64,000 nt of DNA from Branchinecta lynchi (taxonomy: Eukaryota > Arthropoda > Branchiopoda > Anostraca > Branchinectidae): positions 5,456,001 to 5,520,000 of the forward strand of contig JAKZAP010000011.1 of assembly GCA_023053575.1 (NCBI GenBank), in the 5' to 3' direction. The notes under the pieces were generated by a model. That model had not been told where the DNA came from and searched no databases. It saw only the letters and a list, made by a program, of their open reading frames with translations. Shown here in pieces: positions 44,690-56,256 of the stretch. Each line of letters starts with the position of its first letter. Position 1 is the stretch's first letter. The translations under genes and the position numbers were made by a program.

Positions 44690-45255
44690 TGTGGGTACCC
44701 TGGGACATGTTCAAGTGCATGTCGGATATCCGTGGAACCCTTTGGCCAAATTACCTGATTTTGGTACTGAATTAAGTGGAATTGATTGTGCTTTCTTCCA
44801 GATTATTTACCTGATTAGTCTTTTTGGTACTGACGATTTTCGTAACCCTCCTCTTCTGTCCCAGAGTACCCCGACCCCCGGGTACTCTGAGACATGCTTA
44901 AGGGTACTTGGGACACAGTGCCCTTTTTGACTAAAATTAGTTTTTAACAAGCCGGTTGTCAACTTTACAAAAAAAATAAAAACATAAGACAAATCCTGTA
45001 GCAGTATTTTTCCAACAAGATACTGCAAAAGGTCGACATCGAAAGTCAGGGCTTTCACATGACGTATGGGGCCCCACTAAGTTCCGGTCTTGGTAGACCT
45101 AAGGCGCTTTCTTCTGTCCTCTGGCTTCATCCTTCGTCCTCTGGCTCTGGAAATATGAATTTCCAAGTAGGGAGTTTCCGTTTCAGGAAGTTTGCACAAT
45201 CCCCTTGAAGGTACCCTGGGATACAATGAACAAAAGGTGTCCCAGGGTACCCAGG
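44690..45255. repeat. Nested palindromes built on GTACCCTGGGACA
   Basis: GGTACCCTGGGACA at 44694 is inverted at 45238-45251 (TGTCCCAGGGTACC). A further inverted pair (GTCCCAGAGTACCC with GGGTACTCTGAGACA) lies at 44858-44894, and a local hairpin at 45210-45251. Possibly an unclassified small DNA element. Confidence 0.6.
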
Positions 45256-45964
45256 CGGGCAACTCTCCAGAAAGATTCATTTTTGTATCACTAGGTGTCA
45301 ACATTGGTAAACCACTGAGTACTGTTTTGTAGCCAAGAAAAAACTGTTTCTGACAAAAAAAATAACCATTTCCTTACAATGAATTGGTCAAAAGATATTT
45401 CATAAGAACCGGACCCTCTTTCTTACTCAAACACCCATAAAAAATTTCTTACCTAAAATCTCTGATAAAAATATTTCTGGATTTCTTCAGGAAAACACAT
45501 GAATCCTTACTGATAGATGACGTGTCATCCGTCATTCAGGCGGAATTTTTCAACAAAGTTTTCTTCACAACGGTACCATGTCCCATCTCCCCCTTGTCCC
45601 ATCTCCCCCACATCTCTAATTCAGTTTTGAGTCTGAGAGTCCAGAATGGATCCCCTCCCCGAGAAGGAACTATTTTCAACGAGAAGAAACCATCGCAAGT
45701 TTAAATCAGTCAGTTTAAATTACAGTGGGTACTAATTATGCTTTATTTTAATAGGATAATAACAGCGAATGGATAAGAAAAAAGAATCTCCGCTTATATT
45801 TGTCAAAACTAGAAAATTGGAGGATGGCATCCAACCAAAAATGAGACATAAGCGAGACATAGGAACGTTGTATAGGAATCGGCTGCTCTGATGATAACAT
45901 AGTTGCAATAATAAGGCTTTCGTCTCTGTAAATTTCACGGGACACTTTACACACTAAATTGAAT

Positions 45965-46405
45965 TTCAAAGCAGGTGGTAGTCGACACCTGCTTTGAATT
46001 GGTTAATATTTTCGGCATTTACAACAGTTTCTGGGAAATTATTCCAATTTTCTACTATTTGATTTCTAAAGCTCCTTCCCAATGTCTTTTCGGAACTTCT
46101 TACCACTCAGTTTCAATTTGTGTCCTCTGAGACCGTTGTGATTGAAAGAGAGGACATCATCAGGCCTTAGGTTATCATAATAACTACGGCAAATTTTTAA
46201 AATTTTCGATCGAATTACCTCGTAGAAATCTGTAAGATTAACTGGGTAATCGTAATTTTTTAAGCCGATTTTTATAAAACAGATGGCGAGTGGCTGGCAC
46301 TGTTTTTTTGCTCTTTTTTGAACTTGCTCAATGGCGATAGTATCCTTGATATAGAAGGGCCTTGTTGTTCCGTAGCCATATTCAGTTAGTGGGCGAGCTA
46401 GTGCC
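45965..46405 (-). pseudogene. LINE reverse-transcriptase C-terminal fragment
   Basis: The - strand shows the usual RT tail blocks in order: ARPLTEYGYGT with IEQVQKRAKK, NLRPDDVLSFNHNGLRGHKL, then NNFPETVVNAENINQFKAGV followed by a stop. Frame changes separate them. It belongs to a LINE unlike A-E (the RGHK and W-N-x-LP-x-x-VV signatures). No 5' part is present. Confidence 0.75.
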
Positions 46406-46737
46406 TTAAATAAATGTATTTATTTAAGATATTTCTGATGTAACACTGTATTCTAGGAGTTGGTATTGTGGCATGATGATAGTGTGATCAGTCCTTTGGA
46501 CTGTAAAGTTATCAGTTTCTCAAATTAACTACTTTAAAAAAAAAAAGATGGGCAAAGATTCTGGGCTAAGATGGCTTGAAAAGCCTTTTGGTGAAAAGTA
46601 GTCCAGCTTCTTTTTTTTTAATTAGAAATAGGGTATTTCTGTTAGTAGGCCTAGTTGTTCCTTACTGTTGAATTTTTGTGTTTTCTTTCGGTTTTTCGTT
46701 CAAGCGTTCTTTTTGACCCATCGTTTCTCTTTTCTAG

Positions 46738-46788
46738 GCCACGTTTGATCGAGACCTAGCGCAGCTTGTTGGCAGTTTCTTCGTACAG
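46738..46788 (+). CDS. RFT1: RFT1 exon 5 (residues 234-250, 51 nt)
   Basis: Acceptor TTTTCTAG, reads ATFDRDLAQLVGSFFVQ, donor GTAAGA, phase 0 at both ends. It aligns with the human WKEAKLTWSFFKQ stretch just before the LTEGERY motif. The small size makes it easy to miss, but both splice sites are strong. Confidence 0.88.
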
Positions 46789-46842
46789 GTAAGATGACTT
46801 TCATCTTCGTGCCTATTTTCGTAGATTTCTATCCTTTATTGC

Positions 46843-47144
46843 GAGCGTGTTCCATCCTACTTACCGCAGTTACTACGCATGACGTCACGAATTCAGGCTT
46901 TTTGCCGTCAAGGCTGGAACGACTTTTCAATTTTCTACCAGAATATTCCACGGGCTAATCCGACCAATCATATTACAGAGATGTTTAGTTACCACGCTTG
47001 CTACTTTCCCGAGCATGGTAAGCAAATTGTTATTATTAGTTACTATTTCGAGAAGGTTGACACGGTCAGCTTAGTAACTTTTTACGAGGTTGGAACGAAA
47101 ATAGTAACTAACAGTTACTATTGTTAGAAGGGTGGAACACGCTC
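46843..47144. mobile_element. MITE with GAGCGYGTTCCACC termini, copy 2
   Basis: Left GAGCGTGTTCCATCCTACTT and right GGGTGGAACACGCTC; the interior is nearly identical to copy 1. The right part is included in the tandem duplication that follows. Confidence 0.78.
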
Positions 47145-47657
47145 TTCATGACAGTGACGTTGAGACTTTATGCAACTTGGTCTTTTTGGAGACCTTCCGT
47201 CCATGAGTATTTTACCTAGGCCTGCTTCGGTTTTGTTTTGAACCAACATTCGTCTGAGGATGCGCACGTATAAAGTGCAGTGCTGTCTGTTACCACAAGG
47301 GGTAATCTGCCCCGTCGAGAATTCGATGCAGTAGTTATATGTAGTTATTATTAGTTACTATTTCGAGAAGGTTGACACGGTCAGCGTAGTAACTTTTTAC
47401 GAGGTTGGAACGAAAATAGTAACTAACAGTTACTATTGTTAGAAGGGTGGAACACGCTCTTCATGAAAGTGACGTTGAGACGTTATGCAACTTGGTCTTT
47501 TTGGAGACCTTCCGTCCATGAGTATTTTACCTAGGCCTGCTTCGGTTTTGTTTTGGACCAACATTCGTCTGAGGATGCGCACGTATAAAGTGGAGTGCTG
47601 TCTGTTACCATAAGGGGTAATCTGCCCCGTCGAGAATTCGATGCAGCTGATGTTTAA
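47028..47657 (+). repeat. Two tandem copies of a 315-bp unit
   Basis: The sequence from about 47028 repeats at about 47343 with few differences (tcagc landmarks at 47066 and 47381). The unit contains the right third of the GAGCG MITE plus ~190 bp of neighbouring sequence. Confidence 0.85.
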
Positions 47658-48261
47658 ACTTTTCTATCCAGAAGTTGCTGCTCAAATGTACCGATGAAAA
47701 ATTTGAAGCCTGTTTAATTGTATGGTAGTCGTACGAAAAAGTTGCGTGGAATTGATATGCAGTAGTACAAAATACTTTAATTTAATGTGCCTCACACTGG
47801 GCTAATCTTAACCAATAGTATTCAGTAGCGTCTCACCTTGCTCCAGTAGTATGTAGTAGCATCTATTGGTACTGCATGCTACTTTTTCGTGCAACTTCAT
47901 ACTAATATTTTCAGATAATTCGTGTTCGGGGTGTAAGGGGTATTCTCGCCGTTCCCCGAGGAGTCCTCGCGTTTTGTTTGTCCGGGGACTGACTCCCCGT
48001 ATTCTCTTTTCCATCCGCGTCCCTGCGGATGGAAAATGTTTCAGTTATCATCGCCATCATCATAAAATACTCCCTCTCAGATTCAGAGCAGAGGAGAATC
48101 AATTTTTGCTGGTGTTGCTGCAGTGTAAATAAATCCGTTGGTACTGCATGTTACTTTTTTGAGGGCTATTACAGCTGATTGACTTTGCGAAACAATGGAA
48201 ATAGAATACCTACGCGTTCGGTGCAGAGATCGGACGCGAGTATTATGTTTCATTCTTCTAG

Positions 48262-48440
48262 CAATAGCCTGTCAAAGACGGATAAGTCAGCTACATTTTA
48301 TTGGAGCTATATTTCGGCCCTCCTTGGTAAGGATCCTCCTCTCCTCCTAAGAAGGGCCAAAATATAGCTGATGTAGCTGACTTATCCGTTTAGCACCGTC
48401 AAATATGATTCGCAGGCAGCTTGGTCTGAAGGAATATTTT
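48262..48440. mobile_element. Decayed foldback element related to the hammerhead family
   Basis: GACGGATAAGTCAGCTACAT at the left is inverted as ATGTAGCTGACTTATCCGT at the right, with ggccctccttgg and ccaagaa(t)ggcc-type arms. The hammerhead CTGACGA box is lost. The flank agcttggtctgaaggaatatt matches the family tail. Confidence 0.6.
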
Positions 48441-48892
48441 TCGAAGACCCTTGCCAAGAATGGCCAAAATAGTCTCCGACTCCTCCTTTTAGCGCCATTT
48501 TTACTATTTGTATTACAGCAAACCTTGTTTCTCAAGTAAATTTAAAGTTTAACTGAGAAGCCAACTTATTTGAGTATACACTGAATACACAGAAGCATTT
48601 GGGTTTTGCTAAGGGATTTTTGTTTATTTCCCCCTACCTGCGCTAGTAGTGACGCTCGGCAATGGTAAGCTTGGTGAAGACTGCTCAGTGCCTGAACACT
48701 AGTTTTTCATAAATATTTTTCGTCAAGCGTACAACACAGGTACAAGCGCATAGAGGTACTACAAATCCGACAGGGAAAGTCCACTTTTGGAAAGTAGATT
48801 ATTCGTAAATAGCGGAGCAACAAAGTAACATATCTTTGTCGCGTCTTCAAGCCTCTTTGAGTGAATAAGTGATTGGGAACTAGACAGAGATG

Positions 48893-49010
48893 GGCGAATC
48901 CGATCATGAAAGGATTCGAATCCGAATCCAGGCCTAGGTACGAATCCGAATCCACCATCTCAAGCTGAGGATTCGAATCCGGAATCAAAGCCGGATTTGA
49001 ATCCGAGCTT
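48893..49010. repeat. Degenerate CGAATCC repeat tract
   Basis: Roughly ten copies of gaatccga/ggattcg in both orientations within about 120 bp. Confidence 0.7.
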
Positions 49011-49242
49011 AACAGAAATTACATCAAGTCCATAGATCATAGTTTAAAAATCAGAGGTGGCGAAAAGCACTGATATCTAAGGTAATCAGATAACGTGATA
49101 ATTACTGAGGATGGGTTAGAGGTGGAAATCAAAAAGTTGGATTGAATAAGCCGAGTGTGTAAAAACTGGGAAACCGAAACTAGAAGGATGTAGACTAGAA
49201 ATCCGAGTGGATTCGAACTATATTAACCTATCTCATGCTGCG

Positions 49243-49614
49243 TTTACAAGTACAGGAACACTTGAACAGAATCCGATCTTGCTGACAGGATTATCTTTAC
49301 ATGCAGAGGGGAAATATTTTTTCTTCAAACCAGAAAATCTGACAAAAATAGATTCACTAGCCATTAAAAAAATGTTCTGAGAGTCTTTATGATATCAGTA
49401 CTGATTACTGCTGCTCTCAAAAGCTAGCTAGACTTTTTTTTTCTTTTTATCAGCGCCGCCAACGAAATTCCTTTCCAAGTAGACCGGAAATCCCTTCATC
49501 ATGAAAGGATTCTCGTCCGCTAGACGTTTTTTCTAGTCGTTTTCACGAACGGAATCCTTTCGAGTCGAACGGAATTCATTTCTGCTCGACGGGATTTCTT
49601 GTCCGTGTAAACGC
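49243..49614. mobile_element. GCGTTTACA-ended element, copy 1
   Basis: Left end TGCGTTTACAAGTACAGG, right end CTTGTCCGTGTAAACGCT. It contains gaaaggattctcgtc-type inverted segments and matches, in opposite orientation, 55048-55416. A partial copy lies at 53916-53985. Confidence 0.68.
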
Positions 49615-49691
49615 TAATCAGTCCTTTTAGGTTAAACTTTAAATAAGCGGGTTCGAAAGTGCTGTAGCGTTTCTGACTGACCTATTTTCAG

Positions 49692-49901
49692 GGGCTGATG
49701 AAGCAAGCTCTCACAGAAGGAGAGCGGTACCTAATGACCATTACGACGTTTCTCTCTATGGCCGAACAGGGAATCTATGACATCGTCAACAATCTAGGAT
49801 CCATGGCAGTTCGATTTATCCTCCTTCCAGTTGAGGAATCCTCTTATTTCTATTTCACGAAAATGCTAAAGCGAGAAGAACCATTGGAGAGACAAGATCA
49901 G
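49692..49901 (+). CDS. RFT1: RFT1 exon 6 (residues 251-320)
   Basis: Acceptor TTTTCAG; 70 codons containing the most conserved block of the family: LTEGERYLMTITTFLSMAEQ, GIYDIVNNLGSMAVRFI and PVEESSYFYF. Donor GTCAGT, phase 0. Confidence 0.97.
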
Positions 49902-50227
49902 GTCAGTCACAAGTTTTATTTATTTATTTTGATCCAGCATTAGAAAATCTGTCCTCGAAATCGTCCGCTTGGCCTTGTACTTGTTTACCACCCCATTATT
50001 ATTAAAAAAATTTTCAACTTATCTAAAATTGTCTGGGTGTTATGTATATGTTTACTCTTTTACTACATTTGTGCCCTCGGGCCTCACTTAAAGGGTCAAT
50101 ACGTGACAAATCATTCATTCATTCAAAAGTTCGTGTAGAGCAGTCCTACAGATGGAAAATGCTACAGTTGCTCCAAACTGCAGGTTGCTCCAGACAAACT
50201 GAGAAGAAAAATCCACTAATGAACGAT

Positions 50228-53200
50228 GAATGAATGAATGAATTTATTTCCAAAAAGCCCGTCGGGCCATGGTAGGAAAGTAACATAAACACAAAATAGC
50301 ACTCACAAACACAATGTTTACGCCGAAAGGAGGGAACCCTTACTCCAAAAAACGCTCCCGACGCTCCATAGACTGCTTGAGGAACCTCCCAAGCCGACGA
50401 AGGGCCCCAAAATTTTTCTTCCCCATCACCTTAACCAAATCCTCCTCCTCCAACCTACTATATCCAAAAATCTCTTTACGCAGATCATTTAACTCAACGC
50501 ATCTACCCACCAGATGCAAAATATCCTCCCCTAGTGAACCGCACATAGGGCAGAAGTAAGGACCAGAACATAGCTTAACTTTACCTATAAACTTTCTTCT
50601 TTCCCCCAATGGTAGAGAATCCGCCCTCAGACTCACCATCCATTTAAGTTCCTCTGGTCAAAGCCCCGCTTTAAAAAACAGTTCCTCCCCCCCAAACCTC
50701 TTTAGCCAAAACATACCACTTCAAAGAATACGAACTCTGCACACCGCAACTCCACAATTGAATCTCCTGGTCTTTCAGCCTATCTTTTACTAACTTGGCT
50801 ATCTCCCCTAGTGGATATGATGGCCCTGCTCCCTCATTCCACACTCCCCCTAGACCACAATCTTCAATTATTTTTTGTATTTGTTGCGGCCACGCATCAC
50901 TTTTCAAATCTTTCAATACTTCCAAATATGCCGCTTTCAGGAGCCTCACTCTAGGCAAACTTAACAATCTCTCCCAATATCGTATCATATTAACTAATCT
51001 TCTACTACGCAACGACAATAGCCCTAAATCTCCTTTAATAACTAGACTATTTGTTCTTATACTTACTCCTAGCACCCTCTTAAAATACTGCAACTGGATT
51101 CCTTCCAATTTTTGTCCTTGCTGGAATCCCCAAATTTCGGAACCGTAATGCATAGCAGTGACTACTTTCGCCGAAAACAACTGCTTGTGCATTCTTATGT
51201 CCTTTATTTTCCCCAAATCACTACCGACTATGGCATACGCCCCACGTTTACCTTTCCTCTCACTTAACTGTACTTGTTTTCCAAACTTAGCATTACTTGA
51301 TAATCTCACACCTAAATATACAAAATCATCCTTAATCTCCAAAACTTTTCCTTTACACATTACTTTTTCACTCTCTCTCACTTTCCCACCTTTCCTGAAT
51401 ACCAGCATCACCGACTTACTCACGTTAAGGCTCAATTCCTTATTTCTAAGGTACTCCTGGGTCCTATCTAACAAAAATTGCAATTTTTCCGGAGATTCAG
51501 CACATTACACTGCTTCCTGGCCGACGATTGAAATTAAGTGTCTTTTTGTGTATGTTTATGTGTTTTATTTATTTTCTTCATTTACTCCGCTTTCTGAAAA
51601 CGGCGGGTTATAAATAAATTACTTACTTACAATACTATGTCATCGGCAAACAGAAGGGCACATAGTTGGCAAATATCTAAACTCAACAACGGGGCACCGG
51701 CATCCACCAAGTAGTCATGGAAATCATTAATATACAGAGAGAACAGCCTCGGAGACAGACAACAACCTTGTTTCACTCCCAAAACTGAAAAAATAATCCC
51801 TGAAAACTTCCCAGCCACCCTTACCACAAACTTCGTTGTTTCATACATCGATACTAATAACAAAACAAAAGGATGTGGTACTCCCATATTCAATAACTGA
51901 TCCATCAAAAGATCCCTCCTAACATTATCAAACGCCGCTTTTAAATAAAAAAACAACAACATACAATCTCCCCCCTCTTTTCCCAATATATTTTCTTATT
52001 AAACTATTCAATACAAAAATCTGGTCAATCGTACTGTACCCTTTCCGAAACCCTGCCTGCACCGGGGACATTCTCTCTGTACTTTCCAACCATCTACGTA
52101 ATCTACTATCAAGTACCTAACTAAATATTTTAGCTAAAGCATTCCCCAAATGAATACATCGGTAATTATCATGCACTAACCTACTACCTTTCTTAAATAT
52201 TGGGACTGCTAATGATACAGTCCACTGAAGAGGCCAAACTGCCGTCGATAAAATCTGGGTAAACAGTACCACCATCACCTGGATAACCACCACCTTACCT
52301 CCTCGCCACACGGAAAAAGGGATACCATCAGGACCGGGAGCGGACTTAACTTTCATCTTCCTCATAACTTCCCACACTTCACTTTCCTCCACCTTCTCTA
52401 ACAATTTATAATCTGGTTCTTGAAGCGGATAATTCGTACGTTCTTCCAATTCCACTTTCCACTGTTCAGGGAATACCTCATCTTTCTGGTCCCCTTTATC
52501 CTTAAAAAAATTACTCCAAGATTCCGTGGTTGGCTGTTCCGCGTCACGAACCCCATTTAATGATACCTTAACATAACTCCAAAACTCCTTAGCATCTTTA
52601 CTTTTTAGTACCTGCTTTATTTTTTCTTGGGTTTCTTCCGATCGCTGTATTTTTTTTCTTTTTATTAACCCTTTATACTCCCTTCGATTTGTCTATATTG
52701 ACAAAGGTTCCTTTCCAAATCACCACTACTACTACTTTTCACTAGCTTCAGAGCCTCCACCACCTTTAACTTACAATCCACACAATCCTTATCAAAAAAA
52801 ATTCAACTAGCACCTCTATTCTTGTTACCTCCACCCTGCTCTCTAGCCTGCTCCTGAGCCAAATCATACATTAATACAGACAATTCGCTCACCGCCTCTT
52901 CAATTCTATTTTCTTTTCCAAGTCCTACACATTTCGCCAACTTTTCTTGGGCATCGTCTGAAGCTACCCGAACCTCAATCCTCTTTTTCAGACCCTCTTC
53001 TGCTACAATAGGTCTTCTGATTAACAACTCCTTCTCTGAATTTGGTCTAGGCTTACCTGATACCGATATGGGAACTATACTATCAGACTCAGGGCAATCA
53101 ATGTAAAGAGCAATCGGAACGTGATCCGAACCCACAACTTGGAGAACTTTGAAATCCAGACATCTTGGCCAAAGAGCTAAGCTAACTAACCCGTAATCAA

Positions 53201-53262
53201 TCACACTGCTCGCCCCCCCAGAAAAACACATCCACAAAACCAACCGGATGGACAGAAAGGGA
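50228..53262 (-). pseudogene. LINE E, decayed APE-type element (RFT1 intron 6)
   Basis: Antisense to RFT1. Pieces in order from the 5' end: 53262-52803 (end of endonuclease, GSDHVPIAL), a frame-shifted linker, 52455-52117 (KSAPGPDGIPFSVWR), 51986-51627 (YLKAAFDNVRR, GVKQGCCLSP and FADDIVL), 51483-50671 (SLNVSKSVMLVF, FVYLGVRLSSNAKFG) and 50639-50340 with a zinc knuckle (CPMCGSLGEDILHLVGRC). The GVKQGCCLSP and C-terminal knuckle set it apart from A-D and suggest an I/R1/Nimb-like clade. The 3' end has a (TTCA)n tail (AATGAATGAATGAATTTATT on + at 50228). Several stops and a short insertion make it inactive. Confidence 0.88.
51508..51622 (+). mobile_element. Short insertion with (TTAC)n tail inside LINE E
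   Basis: Splits the RT just after FADDIVL. It starts at CACTGCTTCCTGGCCGACGA and ends ATAAATAAATTACTTACTTAC-like sequence; TTACA flanks both sides, a possible 5-bp target duplication. Probably a SINE or a very short LINE 3' end. Confidence 0.6.
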
Positions 53263-53915
53263 TGCAAGTTGGACAGTACCGAGTTTATTCGGCCTTGATT
53301 TGTTATTTGGCGTCTGGATCGAATCCGGATGGGTATATGGGAGGGGGGGGGTGAAGCGGGAATGCGAAATTTGCAGATAGGCTATGCTCCGACTCCAGTC
53401 AAACTTAATGAACGGGAATAGGACAAGTGGAGCGATTCAAATGAAACTTGGAGTGTAGAGAGATCACATGCCACAGATGACATATTTTAGGGTTCGAACT
53501 GGATCTGACCACGGTGGGGGAGGGGGGAGAGTTACGGAAAGTTCTCAAAACGCTCAGATTTGAATGAAAATTAATAGGCGGTAAGAGAAAATACTTCAGG
53601 TAATCCATTTAGGAGTCCGAATCAGATTCGGCCACGGTAGGGGGAGTTGGAGGTGGTACCGGTACCGGAAATCGTGTGGCACGTGTATGGACTAAACGAG
53701 TGGATTTACTGAGTTGAAACTTGGAAGGTAGAATACTCATTTGCCCTAAATGATCGGAGGCGATGACGGTAATACTCAGACTTGAGTAAAACTATATATC
53801 CTGTTTATGGGTCCGAATCACATTTTTGGATGGCAGATTTTGTGACGTTCTCATCTTCTTTCGTGTACCACCTACTCGTAGCAAGTGCCATATGAGCTTT
53901 AGCTCTTGTTTTCTA
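53263..53915 (+). repeat. R2 repeat, 5'-truncated copy
   Basis: G-rich R2 units from GGACAGTACCGAGTTTATTC onward, ending with the family terminus CACCTACTCGTAGCAAGTGC then CATATGAGCT at about 53870-53898. Confidence 0.75.
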
Positions 53916-54493
53916 GTCTTTTTCAAGAACCGAATCCTTTCAAGTCGAGCTTTCTACTCGACAAGATTTCTTGTCCGTGTAAACGCTACAAAAAGACAAG
54001 GGACCGGAATGACGTGTTGGAATGATAAACAGAAAGTGTCTGAAGAATCCGTTTGACTGCTTTGTTCCAGCTTCAAACCTTCGTATCCATGGTTGTCCAA
54101 GGAGCCTGCTTTGTAGATCGAAGCTATGAATATTACACAAAACAATGATCTTATATGGTGACAAATACTATAAGCTTTACTCTTCACCCGCACCATAACC
54201 AGCCACAGCCAAAGCGTCTGTGGTGGTGCTCCTGATTTTAATTACAGTATATTTTGGTTTCAAAAACTCTTGAAAGCTCAAAGTGCCTCTGAACCATGGT
54301 GCTGGATACAGGGTTCGAACTGTGTGCCACATTATTTGTCATTTGTCATTGGCCATTTTATATCCCGTTGATTGTGTTAGGTTCACTTACCTTTGATAGC
54401 TATCTTTGTTATTTTGGTCAATAAACGATATATATATAGAAGTACATACATTATAACGTGGCAAGTATTTTCTAAAGTCTCAATTATTTACAG
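53916..54493. other. RFT1 intron 6, distal part
   Basis: 53916-53985 is a fragment of the GCGTTTACA element (ending CTTGTCCGTGTAAACGCTAC). The remaining ~500 bp has no recognised feature. Confidence 0.5.
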
Positions 54494-54744
54494 GCCTTGG
54501 TTAAAGAATCCAGCAACGTTCTCCGCATCCTAGTCCGGTGCATGGCCCTCCTTGGCATGGCAGCCGTGTGCTTCGGTCTGCCATACGCTCGCACGATCTT
54601 GTTTCTCTACGGCGGAAAGTCGCTGGCAGAAGGTGTCGGCCCGGTGTTAATGAAGCTTAATTTCGTGCTCATCCTGCTCTTTGCTATAAATGGCGTCACG
54701 GAGGGGTATGCGACGGCAACAGTAAGCAAGAAGGACTTGGACAA
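54494..54744 (+). CDS. RFT1: RFT1 exon 7 (residues 321-404)
   Basis: Acceptor TTTACAG; reads ALVKESSNVLRILVRCMALL, then FGLPYARTILFLYGGKSLAE, GVGPVLMKLNFVLILLFAIN and GVTEGYATATVSKKDLD. It ends AA before GTAGGT, so the last Lys codon is split. LYGG, SGPVLL-like and AINGVTE blocks are family hallmarks. Confidence 0.97.
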
Positions 54745-55047
54745 GTAGGTACCTTCTCTCATATCGCTTGTGCTGCTTATTTGAACGTTTGTTGACTTTG
54801 AAACTTCGCCATTTTCATGTACTTGCTGTGACGAAAGCCGCATTTACAAGCATCCCTAGCCAAGCACAGATGCGTAGGCACGTGCCCAAGCTTAGCCAGT
54901 CAACGCGTTCTAGAGCCTGGAACTCTGTGCCTGGCCCAAAATCTGTGCTAGGCATGGATGTGAACGGGGCTTAAAGCCAACTGTGAGTAAGCCAAAGTAG
55001 GTAATTAAGGTACTCTGAAACACCTGAATAGATATTTTGGATCTTCT

Positions 55048-55416
55048 GTAGCGTTTACACGGCCAAGAAATCCCGTCGAGTAGAAAGGAATTCTGGTCGA
55101 CTCGTGAAGACGATTAGAAAAAAAGTCTAGCTCGACGGGAATCCTTTCATGATGAAAGGAATTCCGGTCCACTTGAAAGGAATCCTGACGGCGGCGCTGG
55201 TAAAAAGTACCAAAAAAAGGCTAGCTAGCTTTTGAGAGCAGCAATCATCAGTACTGATGTCATAAATGCTCTCAAAACATATTTTTGGGATAGTGAATTT
55301 ATTTATGTCAGATTTTCTGGTTTGAAGACGTAATTTTTTTCCCTCTGCGTGTAAACATAATCTTGTCACCAAGATCAGATTCTCTTCGGGTTTTCGTGTA
55401 CTTGTAAACGCTGCAT
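55048..55416. mobile_element. GCGTTTACA-ended element, copy 2 (inverted)
   Basis: Left AGCGTTTACACGGCCAAGAA and right TACTTGTAAACGCTGC. It is the reverse complement of copy 1 over most of its length, including the tcagattttctggtttgaag segment. Confidence 0.7.
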
Positions 55417-55712
55417 TCATTCTACCATTTAACCCAAAATACACTGTTCACATTTAAGTAACGGTTCAAATAAACATACCTCTACTGGACATCAGTGTCG
55501 GTTCTGCCCAGCTCAAGCTGTGTTTTCCCTGCGATTTACAGAATGCATTAACCCTCGCACTAGAAATCGTAGCTCATCGTTGTTCTGTGGGGGTCAGATA
55601 GAAAAATCAGTTTAATTTGTTCCGGTTTGTTTTCAATCATGATGAGGCAAGTGATCTGGGCATATTGCTGGCCACGGGATCCTATCCTACATATGTCTTT
55701 TCACGAACTCCT

Positions 55713-56198
55713 CTCACGAAATTTGATGGAAGTTCACACCAGGTCCATGGGGTCAAAGTGCAAGTCTAGTTCTTGGTGGGATTCTTAGACCCATACCATA
55801 TTTTGTGATTGGATATTGAAGAGGGGAGTCACATTATTAGGGAAGTGCAAAGTTATTCATCCATCTGCAATCTGACGGGAGGAACTTGAGGTAAAATAAT
55901 ACTTAGGTTTTCTTCGAACTATACGGAACATAATTCTGAAAACTGTAGAAAAGGGTCTCACGAAATTTGATGGAAGTTCACACCAGGTCCATGGGGTCAA
56001 AGTGCAAGTCAAGTTCTTGGTGTGATTATTAGACCCATACCATATTTTGTGATTGGAGAGTGAAGAGGGGAGTCACATTATTAGGGAAGTGCAAGGTTAT
56101 GCATCCATCTGGAATCTGACGGGAGTAACTTGAGGTAAAGTAATACTTAGGTTTTCTTCGAACTATACGGAACATAATTATGAAAACTGTAGAAAAGG
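55713..56198 (+). repeat. Two tandem copies of a 243-bp unit
   Basis: TCTCACGAAATTTGATGGAA begins at 55713 and again at 55956; the copies differ at few positions. The array ends about 60 bp from the tRNA gene. Confidence 0.88.
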
Positions 56199-56243
56199 GT
56201 CAGTACCGAAGAGAATAGGTCAAGAAATGTCAAGAAAGGTCGG

Positions 56244-56248
56244 AAAAA
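56244..56248 (-). terminator. Pol III T-run after tRNA-Leu
   Basis: Five T residues on the - strand shortly after the tRNA 3' end. Confidence 0.8.
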
Positions 56249-56256
56249 GTTAGGAT

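Larger units (their letters stand above)
48544..49645 (+). mobile_element. AAGTTTAAC element, copy 3, split by insertions (RFT1 intron 5)
   Basis: Starts AAAGTTTAACTGAGAAGCCA, matches copy 2 to about 48885, and resumes at 49617 with CCTTTTAGGTTAAACTTTAA. The intervening 730 bp holds a CGAATCC-repeat tract (48893-49010) and a GCGTTTACA element (49243-49614). Confidence 0.65.
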
